A stretch of 64,000 nt of DNA. Source: Leeuwenhoekiella palythoae (GTDB taxonomy: Bacteria > Bacteroidota > Bacteroidia > Flavobacteriales > Flavobacteriaceae). Under the pieces are notes generated by a model, which saw only the letters and a list, made by a program, of their open reading frames with translations, was not told where the DNA came from and did not search any database. This document shows positions 50,253 to 58,550 of this stretch, piece by piece (position 1 is the stretch's first letter; each line of letters opens with the position of its first letter). The position numbers were made by a program, and so were the translations under genes. Location: NCBI RefSeq assembly GCF_900130045.1, contig NZ_FQXT01000005.1, positions 186,001 through 250,000 on the forward strand. The letters run 5' to 3'.

Positions 50253-50914
50253 CGTTCGAGCACGTTCCGCCTCAGAGTGCGTTCAACACTAACCCCGTAT
50301 TTTTTCAGAAATCAGTACATCTTCACGATAAGAAAAGTCCCTTGTATGGAAAGCGCATTCGCAGTAATCAAGGTGCTGGCGGCTATTATCTTTGCAAATC
50401 CTGCAACAACTTAACGGGCAGTTACTACGGCGAAAGCTATAAGAAGTTTGCATATATGGGAATGATGGCCGTGACAAATCGAATTTGGGCATCAAAGGTT
50501 ATAGCTTTTGAATACGCCATTCAACCTCTCAACATACTAAAGCAAGTCTTGTCTATGTTTATGTCGATTGATACAAGTGACCAACTTCTAAATTTAGAAA
50601 GGCTATCAAAATTTCTATTGGATAAAGATTCCCAGGCACTTCCAGAAAATATAAGGGTTTTTGTATATCATACTGCTACAAAGCAAGTCAGAAATGGTTG
50701 GGGAATGGCAAGAACGGAAAAAGGGTTTCACACTCTTGGTGAGATTACCTATCCACCATTTGGTTTGGTTTATGCTTTAGATTCTGAACCTACACGTAAT
50801 GATTTTTTTGAAATTTCCGGTTTCAAGAATTATGTTTTCAATCAAACTGTTCAGGCGAGATTGACCATACCTTTTTTGACACCTAAAACATATATTCCTG
50901 GCCTTTACACATAA
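50174..50914 (+). CDS. HNH-type zinc protein, start codon unresolved
   Basis: The frame is open from 50174 (after TGA 50171) to the stop at 50914, 246 codons. Its early part reads CRICGKFGKLTFEHVPPQSA (cysteines at codons 17 and 20, His at 30), with a second pair CKSCNN at codons 74-77: the zinc-ribbon/HNH arrangement of HNH endonucleases. No ATG, GTG or TTG exists before CRICG; the first TTG, at 50342, lies after the EHVPP motif and would remove it. The first 79 bases overlap the PD-(D/E)XK gene in the -1 frame. It may use a rare start, a -1 frameshift fusion, or be a broken gene. Confidence 0.6.
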   Translation, partial: RSNRKNTKPYSTREGTCRICGKFGKLTFEHVPPQSAFNTNPVFFQKSVHLHDKKSPLYGKRIRSNQGAGGYYLCKSCNNLTGSYYGESYKKFAYMGMMAVTNRIWASKVIAFEYAIQPLNILKQVLSMFMSIDTSDQLLNLERLSKFLLDKDSQALPENIRVFVYHTATKQVRNGWGMARTEKGFHTLGEITYPPFGLVYALDSEPTRNDFFEISGFKNYVFNQTVQARLTIPFLTPKTYIPGLYT

Positions 50915-50926
50915 CCTAAAATTCTT

Positions 50927-50941
50927 TGCAACACAGTTGCA
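50927..50941. promoter_or_regulatory. Operator-like palindrome before the metal resistance operon
   Basis: TGCAAC ACA GTTGCA is a perfect 15-bp palindrome of the form TGCA-N7-TGCA. It ends 12 bases before the -7 box at 50954, the place of the -33 region, so a bound protein would block transcription. A copy with the same layout lies at 58138-58152. Confidence 0.65.
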
Positions 50942-50953
50942 GCAAAATTCTGT

Positions 50954-50961
50954 TATCTTTA
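50954..50961 (+). promoter_or_regulatory. -7 promoter-like box of the metal resistance operon
   Basis: TATCTTTA (one mismatch to TAnnTTTG), 9 bases before the ATG at 50971. Confidence 0.5.
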
Positions 50962-50970
50962 CATTTCAAA

Positions 50971-51366
50971 ATGAAACTCATAACATCCATATCATTATCA
51001 ATGCTATTCCTGTTTCAGGGAATGGGCACAGATATGGATATGTGCGAGCAACTGGAAAAAATATCCAATTTCATCACGCACTACCAAGAACACAAGGTCT
51101 ATGACGGCGATTCCTTCTTTGAATTTATAGTAGAGGATTATTTTAACGATGATGGCGATAAGGAAGGGCATCACGATGGTTCTGAAAAAGACAAAGTTCC
51201 AAATCACACCCACCACCAATGTTGTCATCCTGTAGTGTTCATTGCCAACTCAAATAGTATTGAAATAAAAGCGCACTGGCCAGAGAGCAAAAGCCAGTTC
51301 GACCATTACACTTCTCAGTTCAATTCCAGATTTTTGGAATCCCTTTTCCAGCCCCCTCGGGTTTAA
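50971..51366 (+). CDS. Small exported His/Asp-rich protein of the Czc operon
   Basis: A 131-residue protein. A hydrophobic N-terminal segment (residues 2-18) may act as signal sequence. The middle is full of metal-ligand residues: YFNDDGDKEGHHDGSEKD, then PNHTHHQCCHPVVF. Small proteins of this type precede CzcA-like pumps in flavobacterial resistance clusters; they probably bind zinc, cadmium or copper in the periplasm. I start at 50971 because the -7 box lies between this ATG and the earlier in-frame Met at 50926. The palindrome before it suggests metal-responsive control. Confidence 0.75.
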   Translation: MKLITSISLSMLFLFQGMGTDMDMCEQLEKISNFITHYQEHKVYDGDSFFEFIVEDYFNDDGDKEGHHDGSEKDKVPNHTHHQCCHPVVFIANSNSIEIKAHWPESKSQFDHYTSQFNSRFLESLFQPPRV

Positions 51367-51482
51367 TTCAGTTCTCTTAAGATAGTTACATCCTGTTTTG
51401 AAATTTCTTCAAGGAAGTTTCAAGGCCGTTTTCGTATTTGCGAAAACATCATTTCATTTTTTACTGAATTAATACCCTGTCT

Positions 51483-54400
51483 ATGATCAACAGAATCATT
51501 GATTTCTCAATCACTAATAAACTTATTATTGGGCTGTTTACCCTGCTCATTGCAGGCTGGGGAATCTACTCGCTCAATCAAATACCCATTGATGCCGTAC
51601 CCGATATAACGAACAATCAGGTGCAGGTCATCACAACTTCACAGAACCTCGCCGCACAGGAGGTGGAACAATTCATTACCTATCCCGTGGAATTGGCGAT
51701 GGCCAATATTCCCGGGGTAGTGGAAATCCGTTCCATATCCCGCTTTGGACTTTCCGTGGTGACCGTGGTCTTTGAAGAAAATATGGGTACTTATTTACCC
51801 CGCCAGCTTGTAAACGAAAAACTGAAGGAAGCCGAAGAAAATATCGGTGCCGATTTGGGAACACCCTCTATCGGGCCAATTTCAACCGGACTTGGCGAAA
51901 TCTATCAATACACGCTGGAAGTAGAACCTGGCTATGAATCCCAATACGATGCCGTAAAGTTGCGAAGTATCCAGGACTGGATTGTAAAACGCCAGTTGAG
52001 TATGACCCCTGGTGTAGTGGAAATCAGTAGCTGGGGCGGGTACATCAAGCAGTACGAAGTGGCGATTGACCCTTCCGTATTGAATTCCTATGACCTGACC
52101 TTGCCCGAAGTCTTCAATGCATTGCAACAGAACAATGCCAATACGGGGGGCAGCTACATCGAAAAAGGTCCCGAACTTTTTTATATACGCAGCAAGGGAT
52201 TGGCCAAGGATTTTGAGGATATACGCCAGACCGTAATCACGAACAGGAACGATGTGCCGCTTACCGTTGGCCAGATCGGCGAGGTGGGTGTTGGGAAGGC
52301 ACCACGCTATGGGGCCGCTACCAAGGACGGAAAGGGCGAAACCGTCGTAGGAATCGTAATGATGCTAAAAGATGCCAATTCTGCCGATGTCATTGCCCGC
52401 GTCAAGGACAATGTTGCCAGAATACAGCAAACACTTCCGGAAGGAATTACCATCAAACCTTTCCTTGACCGTACCCGACTGGTAGAAAAGACGACATCCA
52501 CTATTTCTGAAAACCTCATTATCGGTGGGCTTATCGTGATATTCTTTTTGGTATTCCTGTTGGGAACTTGGCGTTCCGGACTTATCGTAGCCTCCGTGAT
52601 TCCGCTTTCGATGCTTTTTGCATTGGGAATGATGAACACTTTTGGCGTCTCGGCCAACCTGATGAGCCTTGGAGCCATAGATTTCGGAATCATTGTCGAT
52701 GGGGCGGTCATCATCATAGAGGCAATGGTCGTCCTTTTGGTAGCGAGACTGGCAAAGCTCAAAAAACTATCGAAGGAAGAGCGGAAATCCGAGGTGAACA
52801 AATTGGCGTTCAAATCCTCGTCCCAGATGATGAACGCGGCGATTTTCGGCCAGATTATCATTCTGATCGTATTCATTCCAATCCTGACCCTTAGCGGAAT
52901 TGAAGGCAAGATGTTCCGACCGATGGCACTCGTTTTCGGATTCGCCATCATAGGCGCAATGATTCTATGCTTAACCTATGTACCGATGATAGCATCCAGC
53001 CTACTGTATTCCAAAAAACTGGATAAAGAAACCTGGGGCGACAAATTTATGGGCTGGCTGGAACGCAGGTACCGTCCTGTTCTGGATTGGGCACTATCAG
53101 CAAAAAATCTTGTGGTCATTGGTGCTGTAGTCCTTTTGGGGATTTCCATTTTCATATTCTCGACATTGGGTGGGGAATTTATCCCAAAACTGGATGAAGG
53201 CGATTTTGCATTGGAAACACGTATGGCGCCCGGAACTTCCCTTGAAGAAATGACCAAGAATATGGGCAAACTGGAAGCCATACTATTGGACAAATTTCCT
53301 GAGGTCAAGACTGTGGTAACCAAAATCGGGGCGGGCGAAATTCCTACCGACCCGATGCCCATTGAAGGTGCGGACATAATGGTCAGCCTAAAAAATAAGG
53401 ATGAATGGACTTCCACGGATAGCAAAGAGGAACTTGCCGAGCAAATGGAAGAAGCCCTATCGGTTCTACCGGGGGTGGATGTTGAATTTTCCCAACCAAT
53501 CGAAATGCGTTTCAACGAACTGATGACGGGGGTAAAACAGGATATCGCCGTGAAAATTTATGGTGAGGACTTGGAACTGTTACAGGAAAAAGGAAACCAG
53601 GCCGGGGAAATTATAAGGGGTATTTCCGGTGCGGCGGATGTCCGTGTGGAACAGGTGGTAGGACTGCCCCAAATCGTTATCGATTTCAAAAGGAATCGAA
53701 TGGCGGAATACGGACTTACCATTTCTGAGCTTAACCAGATCGTTAGTACCGCCTTTGCAGGGGCGACCACAGGAAAGGTTTTTGAGGGGGAACGAAGGTT
53801 CGACCTTACCGTCAGGCTACAGGAAAAATCACGTGAGGGCATCGCATCCATTCAAAATCTATATGTCCCGCTTGCCAACGGCCAGAAAATCCCGCTGCGA
53901 GAGGTGGCGGACATCACTTTTGAGGATGCGCCCGCCCAGATTTCACGTGATGATACAAGCCGCCGTATCGTCATCGGGGTCAACGTACGCAATAGGGATA
54001 CCCAATCCTTGGTGGAAGAAATGCAGAATACCCTGCAACAGCGGCTCGACCTTCCGCCCGGCTATTCGGTTACCTATGGTGGCGAATTCGAAAACCTGCA
54101 AAGAGCACAAAAAAGACTCTCGTTGGTAGTTCCTTTGGCCTTGGTGCTCATTTTTGTCATCCTGTTCATCAGCCTTCGCTCGTTGAAGCAATCCCTTTTG
54201 ATCTATACTGCCATTCCGTTTGCCGCGGTAGGTGGCGTGTTTGCGCTTTGGTTGCGCGGTATGCCGTTCAGTATTTCCGCAGGGGTAGGTTTTATAGCCC
54301 TGTTCGGGGTTGCCGTTCTCAACGGTCTGGTCTTGATAAGCAGTTTGAACGAGCTGAAGGCCGATGGTGTGACAGATTTGAAGACCCGGATACGTAAAGC

Positions 54401-55847
54401 GGCCAAATCCCGCCTCCGCCCCATCTTCCTGACAGCTGTAACCGACATCGTAGGCTTTCTGCCTATGGCCCTTTCCGGCTCATCAGGTGCGGAAGTTCAA
54501 AGGCCCCTGGCGACCGTCGTCATTGGCGGATTGTTCACGGCAACCTTACTTACGTTAATCGTTTTGCCAGTCTTGTACAGCTGGTTCGAAAAACCTAAAA
54601 AAATAGAACTGAACCCTTCGATTGCAACGGTGCTGATATTGCTACTCGTTTCTTTTTCAACCCACGCACAGACCGGGAAGGAAAGCAAGGGCGTATCCCT
54701 TGAGCAGCTAAAGCAAAGGGCTATTGCAAATAACCCTATGCTAAAAGCGGATAGTCTGAACATTTCAAAGAACAGAAAACTGCAGGCGACGGCATTCAAT
54801 CCGTCGAATACGAGTTTTTTCTATTCAGAGGAGGAAGTACCCGGCAACGGTGTTAACCAGTCCAATCTAGGAAGCGGGATCAATAGCTATGGCATTAGCC
54901 AAAATTTCGATTTTCCGACCACCTATATCCAGCGCTCACAACTGTTGAAACAGCGAACGGTAGTTTCTGAAAAAAGCTATCAGCTACAGCGCAATGAACT
55001 TGAACGGCAAGTGGCAACGGCCTATTATAAATGGGTAAACGGATATCAGAAGGTCCAATTTTACAATCGTCTGGACAGTCTATACACCAATTTCGAGAAA
55101 GCGGCCAAACTTCGGTACGAGACCGGCGAAACGACCAAATTGGAACAACTAAATGCCAGTAGCAATCGAAAACAAATCGAACTGAGGCTAAAGGAATCAA
55201 AAGTACGCTACAATTCCGCGGTCTTGGAACTGGAACAGTTGACGGCCTCGAAAATTTCCGCGGAAGTGTACCCATCGGAAATAAAGCATACCCCTTTACT
55301 GATAGAGGACGGAAACGACCTCTTGACAGAAGGGAACGCTTTCCTTTCCTATCGAAACGAGTTGGTCAATTTGGCCGAGGAAGAAACCGATGTCCAGCAA
55401 TCCCAATGGTTACCCGATATCAACTTGCAATATTCGTTACAGACGATTGATGGAACCAGCGGGTTTTATGGGTTTCAGGCCGGGATAAGCATCCCGCTCA
55501 TTTTCAATTCCCAAAAAGGGAACGTACAGGCCCTGAAAATCGAAAGGATGCGCCAAGAGGAACTGTTTAAAAATGAAAAACTGACGTTATCGAAACGACT
55601 TGCAACGGCAACCGCCAATTACGAACAATGGTTGCAGCAGGTGGCCTATTATGAGGAAACCGGGCTGCCTATGAGCGAGGAACTTTTCGACGGGGCGTCC
55701 CTTTCTTTTCGTGTGGGCGGCATCGATTATATCGAATACATACAGAGCTTGTCCGAAGCGACCAACATAAAGATCAATTGGTTCGACGCCCTGCTCAATT
55801 ACAATTTATCGGTTGTGGAAGTCGAATACCTAACTACTAAAAAGTAA
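51483..55847 (+). CDS. czcA: CzcA-type heavy-metal RND pump fused to a TolC-like outer-membrane channel
   Basis: A 1454-residue fusion. Residues 1-1035 are a full heavy-metal RND pump: IPIDAVPDITNNQVQV at the start, proton-relay segment DFGIIVDGAVIIIEAMV in membrane helix 4 (the Zn/Co/Cd type), and twelve membrane helices. A hydrophobic signal-like segment (TVLILLLVSFSTHAQ) then leads into 400 residues typical of TolC/CzcC: VSLEQLKQRAIANNPMLKA, paired long helices, and YRNELVNLAEEETDVQQSQWLPDINLQY. One chain would thus span both membranes. The adaptor gene follows 4 bases later. Confidence 0.92.
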   Translation: MINRIIDFSITNKLIIGLFTLLIAGWGIYSLNQIPIDAVPDITNNQVQVITTSQNLAAQEVEQFITYPVELAMANIPGVVEIRSISRFGLSVVTVVFEENMGTYLPRQLVNEKLKEAEENIGADLGTPSIGPISTGLGEIYQYTLEVEPGYESQYDAVKLRSIQDWIVKRQLSMTPGVVEISSWGGYIKQYEVAIDPSVLNSYDLTLPEVFNALQQNNANTGGSYIEKGPELFYIRSKGLAKDFEDIRQTVITNRNDVPLTVGQIGEVGVGKAPRYGAATKDGKGETVVGIVMMLKDANSADVIARVKDNVARIQQTLPEGITIKPFLDRTRLVEKTTSTISENLIIGGLIVIFFLVFLLGTWRSGLIVASVIPLSMLFALGMMNTFGVSANLMSLGAIDFGIIVDGAVIIIEAMVVLLVARLAKLKKLSKEERKSEVNKLAFKSSSQMMNAAIFGQIIILIVFIPILTLSGIEGKMFRPMALVFGFAIIGAMILCLTYVPMIASSLLYSKKLDKETWGDKFMGWLERRYRPVLDWALSAKNLVVIGAVVLLGISIFIFSTLGGEFIPKLDEGDFALETRMAPGTSLEEMTKNMGKLEAILLDKFPEVKTVVTKIGAGEIPTDPMPIEGADIMVSLKNKDEWTSTDSKEELAEQMEEALSVLPGVDVEFSQPIEMRFNELMTGVKQDIAVKIYGEDLELLQEKGNQAGEIIRGISGAADVRVEQVVGLPQIVIDFKRNRMAEYGLTISELNQIVSTAFAGATTGKVFEGERRFDLTVRLQEKSREGIASIQNLYVPLANGQKIPLREVADITFEDAPAQISRDDTSRRIVIGVNVRNRDTQSLVEEMQNTLQQRLDLPPGYSVTYGGEFENLQRAQKRLSLVVPLALVLIFVILFISLRSLKQSLLIYTAIPFAAVGGVFALWLRGMPFSISAGVGFIALFGVAVLNGLVLISSLNELKADGVTDLKTRIRKAAKSRLRPIFLTAVTDIVGFLPMALSGSSGAEVQRPLATVVIGGLFTATLLTLIVLPVLYSWFEKPKKIELNPSIATVLILLLVSFSTHAQTGKESKGVSLEQLKQRAIANNPMLKADSLNISKNRKLQATAFNPSNTSFFYSEEEVPGNGVNQSNLGSGINSYGISQNFDFPTTYIQRSQLLKQRTVVSEKSYQLQRNELERQVATAYYKWVNGYQKVQFYNRLDSLYTNFEKAAKLRYETGETTKLEQLNASSNRKQIELRLKESKVRYNSAVLELEQLTASKISAEVYPSEIKHTPLLIEDGNDLLTEGNAFLSYRNELVNLAEEETDVQQSQWLPDINLQYSLQTIDGTSGFYGFQAGISIPLIFNSQKGNVQALKIERMRQEELFKNEKLTLSKRLATATANYEQWLQQVAYYEETGLPMSEELFDGASLSFRVGGIDYIEYIQSLSEATNIKINWFDALLNYNLSVVEVEYLTTKK

Positions 55848-55851
55848 AAAA

Positions 55852-57036
55852 ATGAATTATCTATCAAAAATAGCTGCCTTCGGTTTTACGGTTTTATCGT
55901 TGACCGCTTGTAAGGACAATCAAACCGATACCGCCGAAATAGAGACGGAAAATCCTGAAATGGGACATCACGAAGAAGGACATATCGCCTTAACGCAATC
56001 ACAGGCTGAGGATGCGGGATTTACCTATGGTACCTTTGACCAGGAAGAAATCAAAACACCGATCGAGGCCAATGGTGCTATTGAACTACCGCCCAACAAT
56101 ATGGCATCCATATCTTCCCTTTTGGATGGATTCGTGGTCAAGATCAACTTTCTGGAAGGCGATGTGGTCAAAAAAGGTCAGATATTGGTAGAACTAAAAG
56201 ACCCGGCCTATGTAAAACTGCAACAGGAATATCTAAGTGTGTACGGTCGCCTTAGCTATCTGAAACAGGAACTGGACAGACAGCAAGTCCTAAACGATGC
56301 CGATGTAGGCGCAAAGAAAAACCTACAACAGGCACAATCCGAATATTCGGCAAAAAAAGCCGAACTGGCTGCTTTGAAAGAGCAATTGGCCTATGTAGGG
56401 ATTAGGGCAAGTGCTATAGAGAACGGTAAAATTCAGAATCGGGTCTATCTGCGCGCGCCCTTTGGCGGTACGGTTACGTCGGTATCTGCCCATAACGGCC
56501 AGAAAGTAGTGTCTGGCCAAGAGATTATGCAGGTCATCAATAGGGAGCATATGCATTTGGAACTTCAAGTGTTTCAAAAGGATATTCCCAAAGTAAGGAA
56601 AGGACAAAGGGTGCAGTTTACCGTTCCGGCCTTTGAGGGCAGTCCCGTTTTTGAAGCGGAAGTTTCCTTGGTGGGCAAGAACCTTGATATGGTTTCCAAA
56701 ACCATAAGGGTACACGCCCATTTCAAGGAAAATGAGATGTTGATACCAGGGCTTTATACGGAAGCAAAAATTATGCAGGACAGCAAAAAAACAAGGGTGC
56801 TGCCGACTTCTGCCATAATCTCGGATAAGGGAACTTCCTATTTCTTTATCAAAACCGTGACCAACGGAAATGAAATCAACTTTGAAAAAGTGGCCTTTGA
56901 ACCGGGAATCAAATCGGACCAATTTGTTCAAGTAAAGAGCTATGATGAAATACAGGATACCACGGCCATAGTATTAAAAGGCGCATACACCCTAAAAGCG
57001 GTAATGAACAAATCCGAAGGTGGGCATCAGGATTAG
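55852..57036 (+). CDS. czcB: CzcB-type periplasmic adaptor lipoprotein
   Basis: A 394-residue membrane-fusion protein. Lipobox VLSLTACKDN; a His-rich stretch GHHEEGHIALTQSQAEDAGF follows, probably metal-binding. The biotinyl-lipoyl-like part has SSLLDGFVVKINFLEGDVVKKGQ, the hairpin covers residues 118-185, and the barrel part has LRAPFGGTVTSVSAHNGQKV. It links the RND pump and the outer channel. Gene order pump-adaptor is reversed relative to many czcCBA operons because the channel is fused to the pump. Confidence 0.92.
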   Translation: MNYLSKIAAFGFTVLSLTACKDNQTDTAEIETENPEMGHHEEGHIALTQSQAEDAGFTYGTFDQEEIKTPIEANGAIELPPNNMASISSLLDGFVVKINFLEGDVVKKGQILVELKDPAYVKLQQEYLSVYGRLSYLKQELDRQQVLNDADVGAKKNLQQAQSEYSAKKAELAALKEQLAYVGIRASAIENGKIQNRVYLRAPFGGTVTSVSAHNGQKVVSGQEIMQVINREHMHLELQVFQKDIPKVRKGQRVQFTVPAFEGSPVFEAEVSLVGKNLDMVSKTIRVHAHFKENEMLIPGLYTEAKIMQDSKKTRVLPTSAIISDKGTSYFFIKTVTNGNEINFEKVAFEPGIKSDQFVQVKSYDEIQDTTAIVLKGAYTLKAVMNKSEGGHQD

Positions 57037-57078
57037 ATGTAGAGCGAAATGGTCTCGGAATTATCCACATTCTAAATT

Positions 57079-57720
57079 ATGACTATGAATACTAAAAGAA
57101 AACAAGACTTAAAGGAAGCCCGAACACTTCAAATCTGGAACGTCATCTATGATGTCATCGAAGTGGTCGTATCGCTTATCGCAGGCTTTACTGCCAACAG
57201 TTCTGCCTTGATAGGCTGGGGGCTTGACAGTACCATCGAGGTGATAAGTGCCGGAACATTGGGCTGGCGATTGCACGGCGAAATTAAGGGCATCGATGAA
57301 AGGCGTGTAGAGAAAAGAAAAATGATAACGCTTTACGTCATTGCGATATCCTTTGCGCTCATCTGTGCTTTTATATCCTATGATTCCATATCCAAACTGA
57401 TTAGTCAAGAAACGGCTTTTTGGTCAACGATTGGCATTGTGATACTGATGGTATCATTGGTTGTAAATCCCATTTTGATTTATTACAAAAGAAAATATGG
57501 TAACAAATTGGACAGTCCAGCTCTAAAAGCTGATGCAAAGGATACATTTATTTGCCTTTATCAAACTGTAGTAGTTTTATTAGGATTACTACTTGTGAAT
57601 TGGTTAGGCTGGTGGTGGGCCGATCCTATCGCGGCATTATTAATTGTCCCCTACGCGGCAAAAGAAGGGTGGGAAGCCTTTACCAAAGCAAAAAACATTA
57701 AAAAGAATCTTGATAAATAA
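57079..57720 (+). CDS. CDF-like cation transporter
   Basis: A 213-residue membrane protein with five or six helices: TLQIWNVIYDVIEVVVSLIAGFTANSSALIGWGLDSTIEV contains the first two helices and the site GWGLDSTIEV at the place of the metal-binding HxxxD in cation diffusion facilitators. The histidine is replaced by glycine, so the site is unusual; ALKADAKDTFICLYQT matches the second site (DxxxD). It lacks the soluble C-terminal domain. Probably divalent metal export. Its stop overlaps the fur-like start by one base. Confidence 0.8.
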   Translation: MTMNTKRKQDLKEARTLQIWNVIYDVIEVVVSLIAGFTANSSALIGWGLDSTIEVISAGTLGWRLHGEIKGIDERRVEKRKMITLYVIAISFALICAFISYDSISKLISQETAFWSTIGIVILMVSLVVNPILIYYKRKYGNKLDSPALKADAKDTFICLYQTVVVLLGLLLVNWLGWWWADPIAALLIVPYAAKEGWEAFTKAKNIKKNLDK

Positions 57721-58136
57721 TGAAAGAAATAGAAAAAACATTGGAAAACAAAAGTGTTCGCCCTACAGCAATGCGAATACTCATTTACAAATATTTGGCA
57801 GAAAAGGAAGTGGCCATTTCGTTAACGGATATTGAGACCGCTTTCGCGAAAGCGGAAAGGACAACCCTATACCGCACCCTTAAAACCTTTGAGGATAAAG
57901 GTGTGGTACACCAAATAGACGATGGCACCGGAATACAGAAATACGCATTATGCGAACCAGGATGTAATTGCGACCTTGAACAGGACTTGCACCTGCATTT
58001 TCATTGCAACAACTGCGATGAAACCGTGTGTTTGACCGAACATAAGATTCCACACATCAATCTTCCCGAAGGATACATTGCTGAAGATGCAAACTTGGTT
58101 CTGAAAGGCATCTGTGAGAAATGTAGTGGGCAATAA
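57720..58136 (+). CDS. Fur-family metal-responsive regulator
   Basis: A 138-residue Fur-type repressor: the winged helix covers VRPTAMRILIYKYLAEKEV to FAKAERTTLYRTLKTFEDKGVVHQ; the metal region is rich in ligands (CEPGCNCDLEQDLHLHFHCNNC), and a second cysteine pair CEKC closes the structural zinc site. The extra cysteines CEPGCNC are not typical of iron Fur and suggest sensing of zinc, cadmium or copper. Its position inside the metal block, with two TGCA-N7-TGCA palindromes before both units, makes it their likely regulator. The sequence repeat at 57838-57855 lies within its helix. Confidence 0.9.
   Translation: MKEIEKTLENKSVRPTAMRILIYKYLAEKEVAISLTDIETAFAKAERTTLYRTLKTFEDKGVVHQIDDGTGIQKYALCEPGCNCDLEQDLHLHFHCNNCDETVCLTEHKIPHINLPEGYIAEDANLVLKGICEKCSGQ
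57838..57855. repeat. Perfect 18-bp palindrome inside the fur-like gene
   Basis: CCGCTTTCGCGAAAGCGG is identical to its reverse complement. In frame it encodes AFAKAE within TAFAKAERT. A copy with one change sits at 59671-59688. Confidence 0.9.
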
Positions 58137-58137
58137 A

Positions 58138-58152
58138 TGCACTTCCGTTGCA
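58138..58152. promoter_or_regulatory. Second TGCA-N7-TGCA palindrome, before the SpoIIAA-like / ATPase unit
   Basis: TGCA (58138-58141), seven bases, TGCA (58149-58152), starting 2 bases after the fur-like stop. The layout is that of the site at 50927-50941. A weak -7 box, TATTATTG, follows at 58179-58186, before the start at 58194. Confidence 0.5.
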
Positions 58153-58193
58153 TAATTAGAACCCTTAAATTGTAAGTATATTATTGAAAAATT

Positions 58194-58550
58194 ATGATAC
58201 AGTTTATAGACACACAAAAAGAAAACCTTATTGCCGCGATGCTATCGGACAAATTGGACGAAGAAAATTTAAAGACCGTCCACGAACGCATACACCAAAT
58301 TATCGATAAGGGTCATAAAGTGGACTTTTATTTTGAAATGGAAAATTTCGAAGGCTATACCCTTAAAGGATTTTGGGAAGACATAAAAACTGATGCCGCA
58401 CATATTAACGACTATGGAAAAATGGCGTTTGTCGGCGAAAAGAAATGGCAAGAATGGGCTGCGAAAGCCACCGACTTCTTCACAAGCTCGGAAGTAAAAT
58501 ACTTCGATTTAAAAGATAAAGAACAAGCAAAAATTTGGATATCAAAATAG
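58194..58550 (+). CDS. SpoIIAA-like (STAS fold) protein
   Basis: A 118-residue cytosolic protein of the SpoIIAA-like family: LNEENLKTVHERIHQII-type helix (here DEENLKTVHERIHQI), VDFYFEMENFEGYTLKGFWEDIKTD, KMAFVGEKKWQEWAAK, and a final KYFDLKDKEQAKIWI. These proteins bind small ligands or act as regulatory partners, with function unknown. It lies directly before the P-type ATPase gene (start one base after its stop), a pairing that suggests a role in metal stress. Confidence 0.8.
   Translation: MIQFIDTQKENLIAAMLSDKLDEENLKTVHERIHQIIDKGHKVDFYFEMENFEGYTLKGFWEDIKTDAAHINDYGKMAFVGEKKWQEWAAKATDFFTSSEVKYFDLKDKEQAKIWISK

Noticed and set aside
50342-50914. HNH-type gene starting at TTG 50342
   Set aside because: This start would cut off the CxxC and EHVPP motifs that are plainly encoded in the same frame upstream.
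52307-52951. 214-codon minus-strand ORF inside the metal pump gene
   Set aside because: It lies wholly opposite a strongly conserved gene, has no promoter or family resemblance, and comes from the GC-richer codon use.
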